A DNA stretch of 64,000 nucleotides from NCBI RefSeq assembly GCF_029892485.1, contig NZ_JARXVG010000007.1:124001-188000 (forward strand). Direction: 5' to 3'. Each line of letters begins with the position of its first letter. The stretch's first letter is position 1. This document shows, in pieces, positions 16,377-26,700 of the stretch. The stretch is from Variovorax boronicumulans. GTDB lineage: Bacteria > Pseudomonadota > Gammaproteobacteria > Burkholderiales > Burkholderiaceae_C. The notes under the pieces are model-generated. The model had not been told where the DNA came from. It saw only the letters and a program-made list of their open reading frames with translations, and searched no databases. The translations under genes and the position numbers were made by a program.

Positions 16377-17345
16377 CTAACGTGCAGGGGCTTCGCGCCC
16401 CTTGCGTGTGAAAACGAAGATGCCCGCAATGACGAGCACCGTGCCGGCCGCGATCCACGCGGTGAACGGCTCATCGAGTATGACCACCCCCATGAGGATG
16501 GTCGACAGGGGGCCGATCATGCCGGTTTGCGCCGCCACCGCGGGGCCGATGCGCTCGATGGCCATCATGACCATCAGGACAGGCACCGCCGTGCACACCG
16601 TGGCATTGAGCACCGAGAGCCAGATGACCTGGGGTGCCAGTTGCAATGCCACGTCGATCGGCCGCGTGAGCACGAACTGCAGGATGCACAGCACGCACGC
16701 CACCGTGGTGGCCAGGCCCACGAGCCGCAGCGAGCCCAGGCGCTTGACGAACTCGCCGCTGTAGACAAGGTAGCCCGCATAGCTCACCGCGCTCAGGAAC
16801 ACGAGGAACGCGCCCCAGGCCGCGGCGCCGCCGCCCTTGCCGCCACCACCGGTCCAGAGCTCGTGGCCGAACACCAGCAGCACGCCGGCATAGCTCACGA
16901 TCATGCCCAGCACCTGCGGGCGCGTGGCACGCCGTCGGTACAGGAGCCAGCCGAACAGCAGCACCAGCGTGGGGTTGAGGTACAGGATCAGCCGCTCGAA
17001 GCTCGCCGAGATGTAAGCGAGCCCCGCAAAGTCCAGAAAGCTCGCGAGGTAGTAGCCCGAGAAGCCCAGGCCGACGACACCGAGCCAGTCGCGAAAGCTG
17101 AGCGCCGGCTTGCCGCGCCCCGCCCACCACGCCATCACAGCGAACAGCGGCAATGCAAAGAGCATGCGCAGCATGATGAGCGTGATGGCATCGACGCCGT
17201 AGCGGTAGGCCAGCTTGACGATGATTGCCTTGCCGCTGAACGCGATGGCGCCCAGCGAGGCGAGGATGAGGCCGGGCGCAATGCTCCTTGCGTCGCCTGC
17301 AGTAGAAGAATGGGGAATGCCGGTCTGCGCGGCGGTCTTGGTCAT
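16377..17345 (-). CDS. EamA/DMT family transporter
   Basis: A 322-residue transporter with two EamA repeats (residues about 25-150 and 175-312) and roughly ten hydrophobic spans. Landmarks are IAFSGKAIIVKLAYRYG, LRMLFALPLFAVMAWW, YISASFERLILYLNPTLVLLFGW and, in the second half, GPLSTILMGVVILDEPFTAWIAAG. A glycine-rich loop (GGGGKGGG) joins the halves. It is 21 bases after the gamma-glutamyltransferase gene, so it may export a product of that enzyme, such as an amino acid; this link is inferred only from position. Confidence 0.87.
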   Translation of the reverse strand: MTKTAAQTGIPHSSTAGDARSIAPGLILASLGAIAFSGKAIIVKLAYRYGVDAITLIMLRMLFALPLFAVMAWWAGRGKPALSFRDWLGVVGLGFSGYYLASFLDFAGLAYISASFERLILYLNPTLVLLFGWLLYRRRATRPQVLGMIVSYAGVLLVFGHELWTGGGGKGGGAAAWGAFLVFLSAVSYAGYLVYSGEFVKRLGSLRLVGLATTVACVLCILQFVLTRPIDVALQLAPQVIWLSVLNATVCTAVPVLMVMMAIERIGPAVAAQTGMIGPLSTILMGVVILDEPFTAWIAAGTVLVIAGIFVFTRKGREAPAR

Positions 17346-17366
17346 CCCCCGATCATCGCGCGCTCG

Positions 17367-18980
17367 TTAAAACCCTGCCGCCACGCCGTCACGGCGGGGG
17401 TCGCTGGCGGCCACGTAGCCCTCGACCGACGGATCGCCCGCACGCCAGATGAACTGGCCGGCGCCGAAGTCCTGGTACGAGTCGTTGATCACGTCCAGGT
17501 GATGGCCGAGGTCGCGCAGGCCCTGCACGGTGTCCGCGTTCATCGCGGCCTCGACGTTGATCTCCAGCCCCGCGTTGAAGCGCCAGCGCGGCGCATCGCA
17601 GGCGGCCTGCGGGTTCTGCTTGTAGTCGAGCATGCGCACCAGCGTCTGCATGTGGCCCTGGGGCTGCATGTTGCCGCCCATCACGCCGAAGCTCATGACC
17701 GGCTGGCCGTCCTTGGTCAGGAAGGCCGGAATGATCGTGTGGAACGGCCGCTTGCCCGGTGCCACCACGTTCGGGCTCTCGGTCTTGAGGCTGAAGCCGT
17801 GGCCGCGGTTCTGCAGGCTGATGCCGAACTCGGGCTCCACGCAGCCCGAACCGAAGCCCATGTAGTTGCTCTGGATGAAGCTCACCATCATGCCGCTCTC
17901 GTCCGCCGCGGTGAGGTAGATGGTGCCGCCCTTGACGGGGTTGCCGGCCTTGAAGTCCTGCGCTTTTTTCACATCGATGAGTCTGGCACGGGATGCGAGG
18001 TAGGCGTCATCGAGCATTTGCGCGGGGGTCACCGTCATCGACGATGGCTCCGACACGTAGCGGTACACGTCGGCGAAGGCCAGCTTCATCGCCTCGATCT
18101 GCAGATGCTGCGATGCGACCGAATCGACCGGCAGCGACGCGATGTCGAACTTCTCGAGGATGCCGAGCGCGATCAGCGCCGCGATACCCTGGCCGTTCGG
18201 CGGAATCTCGTGCAGCGTGTGGCCCCGGTAGTCGCGCGAGATGGGCTTGACCCACTCGGGCTGGTAGGCCGCGAGGTCGGCCACCGTGAGCGAGCCGCCC
18301 TGCTCGCTCGAAAACTTCGCCAGTGCCTCGGCAATCTCGCCGGTGTAGTAGGCCTCGCCCTTGGTGCGGGCAATGGCCTTGAGCGCGCGCGCCGCCGCGG
18401 TAAAGCGGAACAGCTCGCCCACTTCGGGCGCGCGGCCCCAGGGCAGGAAGGCCTGGGCAAAGCCGGGTTGCGAACCCAGCAGCGGCGTGGCCGCCGCCCA
18501 CTTGCCCTGCACCACCGGCGGCACGAGGTAGCCGCGCTCGGCGATGTCGATGGCCGGTGCCAGCAGGTCTGCGAACGGCAGCTTGCCGAAGCGCTCGCTC
18601 ATCGCGACCCAGCCGCGCACCGCGCCCGGCACGGTGACCGAGTCGATGCCGCGCATCGGCGGCGTGGCGGCATCGGCGCCGTACTTGGCCTTGAAGTACT
18701 CGGGCGTCCAGGCCTTGGGCGCAGGGCCCGAGGCATTGAGGCCGTGCAGTTCCTTGCCGTCCCACAGGATGCAGAAGGCATCGCTGCCCAGGCCGTTGCT
18801 CACGGGCTCGACCAGCGTCATGACGGCCGCGGTGGCAATGGCCGCATCGACCGCATTGCCGCCCTGCTGCAGGATGCGCAGGCCCGCTTGCGAAGCGAGC
18901 GGGTGCGAGGTGGACACCACGTTGCGCGCGAAGATCGGGATGCGCGTGGAGAGGTAGGGGTTGGCGTAGTCAAACTTCAT
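17367..18980 (-). CDS. Gamma-glutamyltransferase family protein
   Basis: A 537-residue N-terminal nucleophile hydrolase of the gamma-glutamyltranspeptidase family. These are made as a precursor that cuts itself before a threonine; here that residue is predicted to be T353 in KGGTIYLTAADESG, which aligns with the TTHYSVVD motif of E. coli Ggt. Other family blocks are HPLASQAGLRILQQGGNAVDAAIA, NGLGSDAFCILWDG, PGAVRGW and PPNGQGIAAL. No clear signal peptide is present, unlike E. coli Ggt, so a cytoplasmic amidohydrolase of this family is more likely than a secreted transpeptidase. It lies between a Bug binding-protein gene and an EamA transporter gene. Confidence 0.88.
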   Translation of the reverse strand: MKFDYANPYLSTRIPIFARNVVSTSHPLASQAGLRILQQGGNAVDAAIATAAVMTLVEPVSNGLGSDAFCILWDGKELHGLNASGPAPKAWTPEYFKAKYGADAATPPMRGIDSVTVPGAVRGWVAMSERFGKLPFADLLAPAIDIAERGYLVPPVVQGKWAAATPLLGSQPGFAQAFLPWGRAPEVGELFRFTAAARALKAIARTKGEAYYTGEIAEALAKFSSEQGGSLTVADLAAYQPEWVKPISRDYRGHTLHEIPPNGQGIAALIALGILEKFDIASLPVDSVASQHLQIEAMKLAFADVYRYVSEPSSMTVTPAQMLDDAYLASRARLIDVKKAQDFKAGNPVKGGTIYLTAADESGMMVSFIQSNYMGFGSGCVEPEFGISLQNRGHGFSLKTESPNVVAPGKRPFHTIIPAFLTKDGQPVMSFGVMGGNMQPQGHMQTLVRMLDYKQNPQAACDAPRWRFNAGLEINVEAAMNADTVQGLRDLGHHLDVINDSYQDFGAGQFIWRAGDPSVEGYVAASDPRRDGVAAGF

Positions 18981-19010
18981 ACCGAGCTTTCAGGGTTGAC
19001 GTTTTTTTCA

Positions 19011-19100
19011 GGAACACCGCGGAACCGGCTTTGCCGGCCCGCAGGTGTTGCCCCCGGTAGGGGGTTGGCGAAGCGACACGAAGTGCGCGCAGACTGGGGG
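19011..19100. repeat. Dispersed 91-base hairpin element, copy A
   Basis: This 90-base segment in the gap between the tctC and ggt genes is the near-identical reverse complement of 30352-30442. It contains a chain of short palindromes: GGAACCGG/CCGGCAAAGCCGG around 19020, CCCCCGGTAGGGGG around 19050 and a GCGACACGAAGTGCGC hairpin around 19073. Its presence in both orientations and inside operons indicates a mobile or recombining REP/MITE-like element. Confidence 0.82.
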
Positions 19101-19108
19101 CGAGCCAA

Positions 19109-20086
19109 TTACTCGTTGGTGATCTTGCGGTCCACGACGATCTTTTTCCATTTGGCGGCGTCGATGGCCACCATCTTCGCGAACTGTTCGGGCGTGCCTG
19201 CGGCGGCCGGCTCGATGCCCAGGCGCGCGAGCTTGTCCTTCACTTCCGGATCGGCGATGGCCTCGTTGGCCGCCTTGTTGACGCGCGCCACGATGTCGGC
19301 GGGCAGGTTCTTCGGACCATAGAAGCCGAACCAGGTGTTCGACTCGTAGCCCGGCAGCGTGTCGGCAATCGGCGGCAGTTCGGGCGCGAGCGGCGAGCGC
19401 TTGAGCGTGGTCACGCCCAGGGCGCGCAGCCGGCCGTCGCGCACATGCGGCATGCCGGTGGGGAGCGAGTCGAACAGCACGTCGATCTTTCCGCTGATCA
19501 GGTCGGGAATGGCGAGCGCCGTGCCCTTGTAGGGAATGTGCGTCACGAACACGCCGGCCTGCGCCTTGAAGAGCTCCGCCGTGAGCTGCACGATGGTGCC
19601 GTTGCCGCTCGATGCGTAGTTGAGCTTGCCGGGGTTCTTCTTCGCGTAATCGATCCACTCGCGCACTGTCTTCGCGGGCGAGGTGACCGGCACCAGCATG
19701 ATGCTGGGCGCATCGCCCACATGGCCGATGGGCGTGAAGTCGCGCACCGTGTCGTAGGGCAGCTTCTGCATCACGGCCGGGCCGATCGAGTGCGTACTGG
19801 TGGTGGCCAGCAGCAGCGTGTAGCCGTCGGGCGGGGCCTTGGCGGCCTGGTCTGAGCCGATGGCACCGCCGGCGCCGGGCTTGTTGTCGATGATCAGCTG
19901 GGTGCCCAGCTTCTCGCCCATCTTCTGCCCAAGCGTGCGGGCGAAGAGGTCGGTGGCGCCGCCCGCAGGGAAGGGCACGATCAGGCGAATCGGCTTGTTC
20001 GGATAGCCCTGCGCCAGGCTGGCGGACGATGCGGCCATGCACAGCAGCGCAACGGCGGCCCCTTGAAGGAACTGGATTCTTTTCAT
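19109..20086 (-). CDS. Bug family (TctC) tripartite tricarboxylate transporter substrate-binding protein
   Basis: A 325-residue periplasmic binding protein with a signal peptide ending near SLAQG (residue 26). The mature N-terminus YPNKPIRLIVPFPAGGATDLFAR and the following NKPGAGGAIGSDQAAKA and DGYTLLL are the hallmarks of the Bug/TctC family, which is greatly expanded in Burkholderiales. Ligands in the family are carboxylates or amino acids; which one applies here is not known. It is divergent from a LysR gene (97-base gap) and precedes ggt, from which it is separated by a dispersed repeat. The membrane genes tctBA are 1.3 kb away on the same strand and may serve it. Confidence 0.9.
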   Translation of the reverse strand: MKRIQFLQGAAVALLCMAASSASLAQGYPNKPIRLIVPFPAGGATDLFARTLGQKMGEKLGTQLIIDNKPGAGGAIGSDQAAKAPPDGYTLLLATTSTHSIGPAVMQKLPYDTVRDFTPIGHVGDAPSIMLVPVTSPAKTVREWIDYAKKNPGKLNYASSGNGTIVQLTAELFKAQAGVFVTHIPYKGTALAIPDLISGKIDVLFDSLPTGMPHVRDGRLRALGVTTLKRSPLAPELPPIADTLPGYESNTWFGFYGPKNLPADIVARVNKAANEAIADPEVKDKLARLGIEPAAAGTPEQFAKMVAIDAAKWKKIVVDRKITNE

Positions 20087-20150
20087 GGTGCTTGGATTCT
20101 GGCCCCGTGGCAAAACTCGAATGCTATGCAGCCGCCGCGCATCAAGCCAG

Positions 20151-20164
20151 ATAATTCCGCTTAT
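20151..20164. promoter_or_regulatory. Candidate LysR operator between tctC and lysR
   Basis: The divergent gap contains ATAATTCCGCTTAT, an inverted ATAA/TTAT pair with a six-base centre, 20 bases before the LysR start. It resembles LysR binding sites (T-N11-A type dyads) in position and AT content, but the spacing is one base short of the consensus, so the call is tentative. Confidence 0.35.
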
Positions 20165-20183
20165 TCAACTATGAGCGCGGCTT

Positions 20184-21110
20184 ATGACAAAGAACGCCAC
20201 GGAAGAGGTCTCGCTGCAGCAACTGCGGGCGCTGGCGGCGGTGGCCGAATCGGGCAGCTTCACGCTGGCGGCCGAGAGCCTGCAGCTGACGCAGCCGGCC
20301 ATCAGCCATCTGGTCAAGCGCATGGAGGAACAGCTCGGCCAGCCGCTCATCGTGCGGGGCCGCCGCATCCAGCTGACGAGCGCGGGCCAGGTGATGGTCG
20401 AGACGGCCGTGCGGGCGCTGCGGCTGATCGACGAGTCGGTTGGCGCCTGCCGTTCGCAGTCGCAGCTGCGCGAGGGGCGCGTGGTACTGGCCGTGGGCCA
20501 CCTCACGGCGGGCGCCCTGCTGCCGCCGATGCTCGGGCGCTTTTCGCAGAAGCACCCGACGCTGGCGACCACGCTGCTGGACAGCACGGCCGAGCAGATG
20601 ATTTCGCGCATCCTCTCGCAGGAGGCCGACCTGGGCTTCGGCTCCGACATCGGGCAGAAGCACTCGGAACTGGCGACCGAGCCGCTGTTCACTGAACGCA
20701 TGGCCCTCTTCGTGCGCGACGACCATCCGCTCGCGCAACGCGTGGTGGTCGATGCGAAGCACCTGGACGCGCTGCCCTTCATCCACGTCAACCCCGGCGC
20801 CAACATCTGGCGCGCGGTGAGCCGCCAGCTGTCGAGCGTGGCCAACGTTTATCCGCACGTGGTGCACCACGTGTCGATGCTGTCGACGGCCTTCGGCCTC
20901 ATACAGGCAGGCGCGGGCGTGGCGCTGCTGCCGCGCTACGTGGAGGTGCTGATGCCCGGAAACCTGCGCGCGGTGGCGGTCACGCGTCCCACGCTCGAAT
21001 ACCCGGTCGTCGCGGTGCGGCTGGCCAAGCATCCGCTCAGCCCGGCTGCACTGGCTTTTCTCGCGATGGCTCGGCAGCACATGAAGCCGCTGCGTGCTAG
21101 CAAGCCGTAG
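20184..21110 (+). CDS. LysR family transcriptional regulator
   Basis: A 308-residue LysR-type regulator with the winged helix-turn-helix at residues about 10-68 (LQQLRALAAVAESGSFTLAAESLQLTQPAISHLVKRMEE region) and an effector domain beginning near residue 95 with GRVVLAVGHLTAGALLPPML. The arrangement, divergent from a Bug binding-protein gene, is the standard one for Bug/TctC systems, and it probably controls the tctC-ggt series in response to the ligand. A 254-base structured repeat begins 10 bases after its stop codon. Confidence 0.9.
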   Translation: MTKNATEEVSLQQLRALAAVAESGSFTLAAESLQLTQPAISHLVKRMEEQLGQPLIVRGRRIQLTSAGQVMVETAVRALRLIDESVGACRSQSQLREGRVVLAVGHLTAGALLPPMLGRFSQKHPTLATTLLDSTAEQMISRILSQEADLGFGSDIGQKHSELATEPLFTERMALFVRDDHPLAQRVVVDAKHLDALPFIHVNPGANIWRAVSRQLSSVANVYPHVVHHVSMLSTAFGLIQAGAGVALLPRYVEVLMPGNLRAVAVTRPTLEYPVVAVRLAKHPLSPAALAFLAMARQHMKPLRASKP

Positions 21111-21120
21111 GAGGCATTCG

Positions 21121-21374
21121 GGGCGCGATCACGCCGACGGGGTACCTTGCTCCGCGAATGTCCCCCGCCCTTCGGGCTCCTCCTTGATTTCGCTGCGCAA
21201 GGCACCCCATCGGCGTGATCGTCATACACAGCGGTTGTTGATCGGCCGCACACCGGCAGCGTGCCCAAGTGCGCAGGGCATCGGGTGCTCCCCGCAGCGA
21301 AATCAAGGGGGAGGCCGCAGGCCGGAGGACATTCGCGGAGGGGAGCACCCGGTGGCCTGTGCACACACCCCGAA
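21121..21374. repeat. 254-base structured repeat, copy 1
   Basis: About 95% identical to 53841-54092 by eye, in the same orientation. It has two nested pairs of complementary segments. Arm A (21126-21150) pairs with A' (21197-21221), 23 of 25 positions. The segment enclosed by that pair, B (about 21150-21196), is in turn complementary to B' (21293-21341). The two helices cannot both form in a simple stem, so the RNA or DNA could switch between forms or make a pseudoknot. It lies between convergent genes. Confidence 0.85.
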
Positions 21375-21386
21375 CCACAGCCACCG

Positions 21387-21415
21387 AAATAAAAAACGGC
21401 GCCCGAAGACGCCGT
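21387..21415 (-). terminator. Rho-independent terminator of the tctBA operon
   Basis: On the minus strand the sequence is ACGGCGTC-TTCG-GGCGCCGT, an 8-base-pair stem (one G-T pair) with a stable TTCG tetraloop, followed by TTTTTATTT. It lies 26 bases after the tctA stop codon, in the right place and orientation for that operon. Confidence 0.9.
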
Positions 21416-21440
21416 ATTTCCAAAGAGAGCCGAAGCCCGT

Positions 21441-22952
21441 TTATTCCTCGACGAAGGCTTCCTCACGCTTCGACTTCACCGCAGGCAGCAGCACGATCAC
21501 CAGCAGCAATGCAGCAGCAGCCAGCAGGCTCGCGGAGATCGGACGCGTGACGAACACGCTCCAGTCGCCACGCGACAGCAACAGCGAGCGGCGCAGGTTC
21601 TCTTCCATCATCGGCCCGAGGATGAAGCCCAGCAGCAGCGGCGCAGGCTCGCAACCCAGCTTGAAGAAGGTGTAGCCCACCAGACCGAAGATGCCCACCA
21701 TCCAGATGTCGAAGGTGTTGTTGTTGGTCGAGTACACGCCGATCGCGCAGAACAGCACGATCGCCGGGAACAGGAACTTGTACGGCACCGACAGCAGCTT
21801 GATCCACATGCCGATCAGCGGCAGGTTCAGGATGATCAGCATCGCATTGCCCAGCCACATCGAGGCGATCAGACCCCAGAACAGTTCCGGATTGCTGGTC
21901 ATCACCTGCGGGCCCGGCTGGATGTTGTGGATGGTCATCGCGCCCACCATCAGCGCCATCACCGCGTTGGGCGGAATGCCCAGCGTCAGCAGCGGGATGA
22001 AGGAGGTTTGCGCACCGGCGTTGTTGGCCGACTCGGGAGCCGCCACGCCGCGGATGTTGCCCTTGCCGAAGGGCACTTCGCCCGGCTTCAGCTTGGTCTT
22101 CTTCTCGATCGTGTAGGCCGCGAAAGCCGCCAGCAGCGCACCGCCGCCAGGCAGGATGCCCAGGGCAGAACCCAGCGCCGTGCCGCGCAGGATGGCGGGC
22201 ACCATGCGCTTGAAGTCTTCCTTGGTCGGAAACAGGCCCGAGACCTTGGCGGTGAACACTTCACGCTCGTCGTCCGGACGCGAGAGGTTGGCAATGATTT
22301 CGCCGTAGCCGAACACGCCCATGGCGATCGCCACGAAGCCGATGCCGTCGGTGAGTTCGGGAATGTCGAAGCTGTAGCGCGCGACACCCGAGTTCACGTC
22401 GGTACCGACCAGTCCCAGCAGCAGGCCCAGCACGATCATCGCGATGGCCTTGAGCAGCGAGCCCGAAGCCAGCACCACGGCGCCGATCAGGCCCAGGATC
22501 ATCAGCGAGAAGTACTCGGCCGGGCCGAACTTGAAGGCCAGTTCGGTCAGCGGCGGTGCGAAGGCGGCCAGGATCAGCGTGCCGACGCAACCCGCGAAGA
22601 ACGAGCCCAGGCCCGCAGCCGCGAGCGCCGGACCCGCACGGCCCTTGCGCGCCATCTGGTAGCCGTCGATCACGGTCACCACCGAGGACGATTCGCCCGG
22701 CAGGTTCACCAGGATGGCGGTGGTGGAACCGCCGTATTGCGCGCCGTAATAGATGCCGGCCAGCATGATCAGCGCCGACACTGGCGGCAGCGCGTACGTG
22801 GCGGGCAGCAGCATCGCGATGGTCGCGACCGGGCCGATGCCCGGGAGCACGCCGATCAGCGTGCCCAGGATGCAGCCGACCAGGCAGTACAGCAGGTTCG
22901 TGAAGGTAAAGGCAACGCCAAAACCCATCGAGAGGTGTTCAAACAGTTCCAT
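21441..22952 (-). CDS. tctA: Tripartite tricarboxylate transporter large membrane subunit TctA
   Basis: A 503-residue polytopic inner-membrane protein, the 12-span-type large subunit of the TTT family. The family signatures are present: GTLIGVLPGIGPVATIAMLLP near residue 30, GIYYGAQYGGSTTAILVNLPGESSSVVT, and in the second half GVAAPESANNAGAQTSFIPLLTLGIPPNAVMAL. It works with TctB and a TctC-type binding protein to import di- or tricarboxylates. It begins 17 bases after tctB and is followed by a strong terminator, so the operon is tctB-tctA. No binding-protein gene is adjoining; the tctC-like gene at 19109 is a candidate partner. Confidence 0.93.
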   Translation of the reverse strand: MELFEHLSMGFGVAFTFTNLLYCLVGCILGTLIGVLPGIGPVATIAMLLPATYALPPVSALIMLAGIYYGAQYGGSTTAILVNLPGESSSVVTVIDGYQMARKGRAGPALAAAGLGSFFAGCVGTLILAAFAPPLTELAFKFGPAEYFSLMILGLIGAVVLASGSLLKAIAMIVLGLLLGLVGTDVNSGVARYSFDIPELTDGIGFVAIAMGVFGYGEIIANLSRPDDEREVFTAKVSGLFPTKEDFKRMVPAILRGTALGSALGILPGGGALLAAFAAYTIEKKTKLKPGEVPFGKGNIRGVAAPESANNAGAQTSFIPLLTLGIPPNAVMALMVGAMTIHNIQPGPQVMTSNPELFWGLIASMWLGNAMLIILNLPLIGMWIKLLSVPYKFLFPAIVLFCAIGVYSTNNNTFDIWMVGIFGLVGYTFFKLGCEPAPLLLGFILGPMMEENLRRSLLLSRGDWSVFVTRPISASLLAAAALLLVIVLLPAVKSKREEAFVEE

Positions 22953-22968
22953 GTGAGCAGCTTTCTTC

Positions 22969-23457
22969 TCAACCGGTGATGAAGGTCGGCCAGACCTGGA
23001 TCTGCAGCTTGAGCGCCCAGATGAATGCGATGTAGCTGCCGATGGCAAGCACCGTCGCCAGGACGAGCACGGTGGGCAGCTTGAACTCGTGGCCCGCGAG
23101 GCTGGAGATGATCACGAGCGCGTAGATCGCGATGATCATTCCCATGGCCGGCACGCCGATGCTCGGGAGGCCCCCCAGCAGGATGCCGAATGCGAGGTTG
23201 GCGCCCAGGATGAACACCACCTGCTTCCAGGCCCATTTGCCGATCTTTTCGCCGTCGGTCGTTTCAACGGTGAGGCCGCTGAACATGATCCCCAGGCCGA
23301 TCAGGGACATCAGGATGCCGAGCATCAACGGGAAGTAACCGGGCCCCATGCGGGCGCCGCTGCCCACGCTGTAGGTGGTGGCGCCCCAGGCGAACCCCAC
23401 ACCCACGACGGTGAACATCAGTCCCGAGAAAAAGTCTTTCTGACTCTTGATTTTCAC
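22969..23457 (-). CDS. tctB: Tripartite tricarboxylate transporter small membrane subunit TctB
   Basis: A 162-residue membrane protein with four hydrophobic spans, the size and layout of TctB. The segment GSGARMGPGYFPLMLGILMSLIGLGIM after the first span is the family signature. The start is a GTG preceded by a GAGGAG ribosome-binding site, which fixes it. First gene of the tctBA operon; the promoter should lie in 23458-23567. Confidence 0.9.
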   Translation of the reverse strand: MKIKSQKDFFSGLMFTVVGVGFAWGATTYSVGSGARMGPGYFPLMLGILMSLIGLGIMFSGLTVETTDGEKIGKWAWKQVVFILGANLAFGILLGGLPSIGVPAMGMIIAIYALVIISSLAGHEFKLPTVLVLATVLAIGSYIAFIWALKLQIQVWPTFITG

Positions 23458-23544
23458 GAACAGTCTCCTCGAACAAGTTTCGATGCGGGATTGTCCAGTC
23501 AGCTGGCGGTCAGGCCGATGTGGATTTCACTAACCGATGGATTA

Positions 23545-23554
23545 GGGTTAACCC
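23545..23554. promoter_or_regulatory. GGGTTAACCC palindrome upstream of tctBA
   Basis: A perfect ten-base palindrome in the AT-richer part of the gap upstream of tctB, about 90 bases before its GTG and 14 bases after the gspE stop codon. TAACC and GGTTA also recur just beside it. It may be an operator or part of the tctBA promoter; nothing else supports either role. Confidence 0.3.
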
Positions 23555-23567
23555 AAAGGGCAACACA

Positions 23568-25360
<1,793 letters not shown>

Positions 25361-25364
<4 letters not shown>

Positions 25365-26143
25365 GAGCCGGGAGGCCGGGTGATGGAAGTATTCAGGGGC
25401 TTGAACACCCGCAGCCACTTCGGCGCGGGCAGACTCCAGCGAGTCTGGATCGTTTGCGCGCGCTCGGCAAGCACCTCGCGCTTGGGACGGCTGGGCGTGC
25501 GCTGCGCCAGCACCACCGTGTTGCCTTCGCGCGTCGGCTTGAAGGCCCAGACGGCATCGGCGCCGAAGGCGGCGGCGATCTTCTCCAGGCTGCGCTCATA
25601 GCTGGACGAGCGGCCGAAGAGGTTGACCGTCATGCAGCCGTCTTCGGTGAGCAGCGCGCGGCAGTCGGCATAGAAGTCTTCGCTGTCGAGCACCGGCGCG
25701 GCCGCTTCATGGTCGTACAGGTCGACCTGCAAAGCATCGACCGTGCCGTGCCACTCGGGCTTGCGGATTTCCACCGCCGCATCGGCGATCACCACGCGCA
25801 GCTTCGGGTCGTCCGCCGGCAGCTTGAACCAGCCGCGGCAGGCCGACACCACCTGCGGATTGAGCTCGACCGCCGTGGTGCGCATGCGCAGCGTCTTGCG
25901 GCTGAACTTGGTGAGCGTGGCCGCGCCGAGGCCCAGTTGCATGGCATGGCGGCTGGCGACGGACTTGCCATCGACGAAGAGCAACCAGGCCATCATGCGT
26001 TGCACGTATTCGAGTTCGATCTCGAACGGCGCATCGAGCTTCATCGAGCCCTGGACCCATTCGGTGCCCAGGTGCAGATAGCGGATGTCGCCCCAGTCGG
26101 AAAAATTGACTTCGGGAAGGACAGGGGTGGTGCGCGTTGCCAT
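25361..26143 (-). CDS. Spermidine synthase-like methyltransferase-fold protein
   Basis: A 260-residue protein with the spermidine synthase/SAM-methyltransferase fold: YVQRMMAWLLFVDG, the glycine-rich loop MQLGLGAATLTKF, TAVELNPQVVSACRGWF with the conserved acidic residue, and VDALQVDLYDHEAAAP. Many Burkholderiales carry this protein next to a GspE-type gene. It lacks some of the polyamine-binding motif of true SpeE (GG.DGG is replaced by GLGAAT), so a synthase role is uncertain. Its start ATG shares one base with the stop of the glycosylase gene (TGATG) and its stop overlaps the gspE start. Confidence 0.82.
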
Positions 26144-26670
26144 CAGATGAGTTTGTGAGCGTCGAAGACCTCGCGCCAGGCCGCGAGCTTTCGCTCGAAG
26201 CTCCACGACGCATTGGCGGGGCTGGTGGAAGGCAGCTGGTAGACCGGCACTCCGAGGGTGCGCGTGTGGCGTGCATGCTTGAAGCTTTCGCCGCCGTTGT
26301 GGGCGATGGCGGCGAGCTTGGGCAGCGCGAGGCCGGCGATGTCGTTCACGACGGGCGAGCGGATCGCCGAATCGAGACTGCCTTCGCGCTCGCAGGCCGC
26401 ATACACGTCCCACACGCCCAGGCCGCGATCGAGCAGCCACGCCTTCTTCTTTTCGTAGCTGTCTGCGCCGGTCGGCAGCGGGTGGTCGGGCCAGACGGCT
26501 TGCAAGATTTTCCAGAACTGGTTTTGGGGATGCGCATAGTACTGCTGCTGCGCGAGCGAACGAACGCCCGGGAAGCTGCCGAGGATCAGCACGACGGTGG
26601 CGGGCGAGACGATGGGCGCGAGGCCTGTGAGCACCAGGGTGTCGGGGTCGGGTGCGGTGGGGGGATTCAT
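26143..26670 (-). CDS. DNA-deoxyinosine glycosylase (uracil-DNA glycosylase superfamily)
   Basis: A 175-residue protein of the uracil-DNA glycosylase superfamily, closest to the hypoxanthine/mismatch glycosylases. The catalytic-region motif ILGSFPGVRSLAQQQYYAHPQNQFWKIL is clear, and the second motif is LPSTSPANASW near residue 150. It should excise hypoxanthine (from adenine deamination) or related bases from DNA. The chosen ATG gives MNPPTAPD; another ATG 9 bases upstream is possible. It is first in an overlapping three-gene series with the spermidine synthase-like and GspE-type genes and follows a terminator at 26701-26723. Confidence 0.87.
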   Translation of the reverse strand: MNPPTAPDPDTLVLTGLAPIVSPATVVLILGSFPGVRSLAQQQYYAHPQNQFWKILQAVWPDHPLPTGADSYEKKKAWLLDRGLGVWDVYAACEREGSLDSAIRSPVVNDIAGLALPKLAAIAHNGGESFKHARHTRTLGVPVYQLPSTSPANASWSFERKLAAWREVFDAHKLI

Positions 26671-26700
26671 GGGCTGCATCTTGGCACTGTCGCCGCGCAC

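Larger units (their letters stand above)
21111..21440. other. Intergenic region with structured repeat and terminator
   Basis: The 330 bases between the convergent LysR and tctA genes hold no protein gene. They contain the structured repeat at 21121-21374 and a rho-independent terminator for the minus strand at 21387-21415. Confidence 0.85.

Noticed and set aside
16368..19322. A 984-codon open frame on the plus strand
   Set aside because: It is antisense to the EamA and ggt genes and its translation is Arg/His/Ala-rich with no domain. Such frames arise from third-position GC bias.
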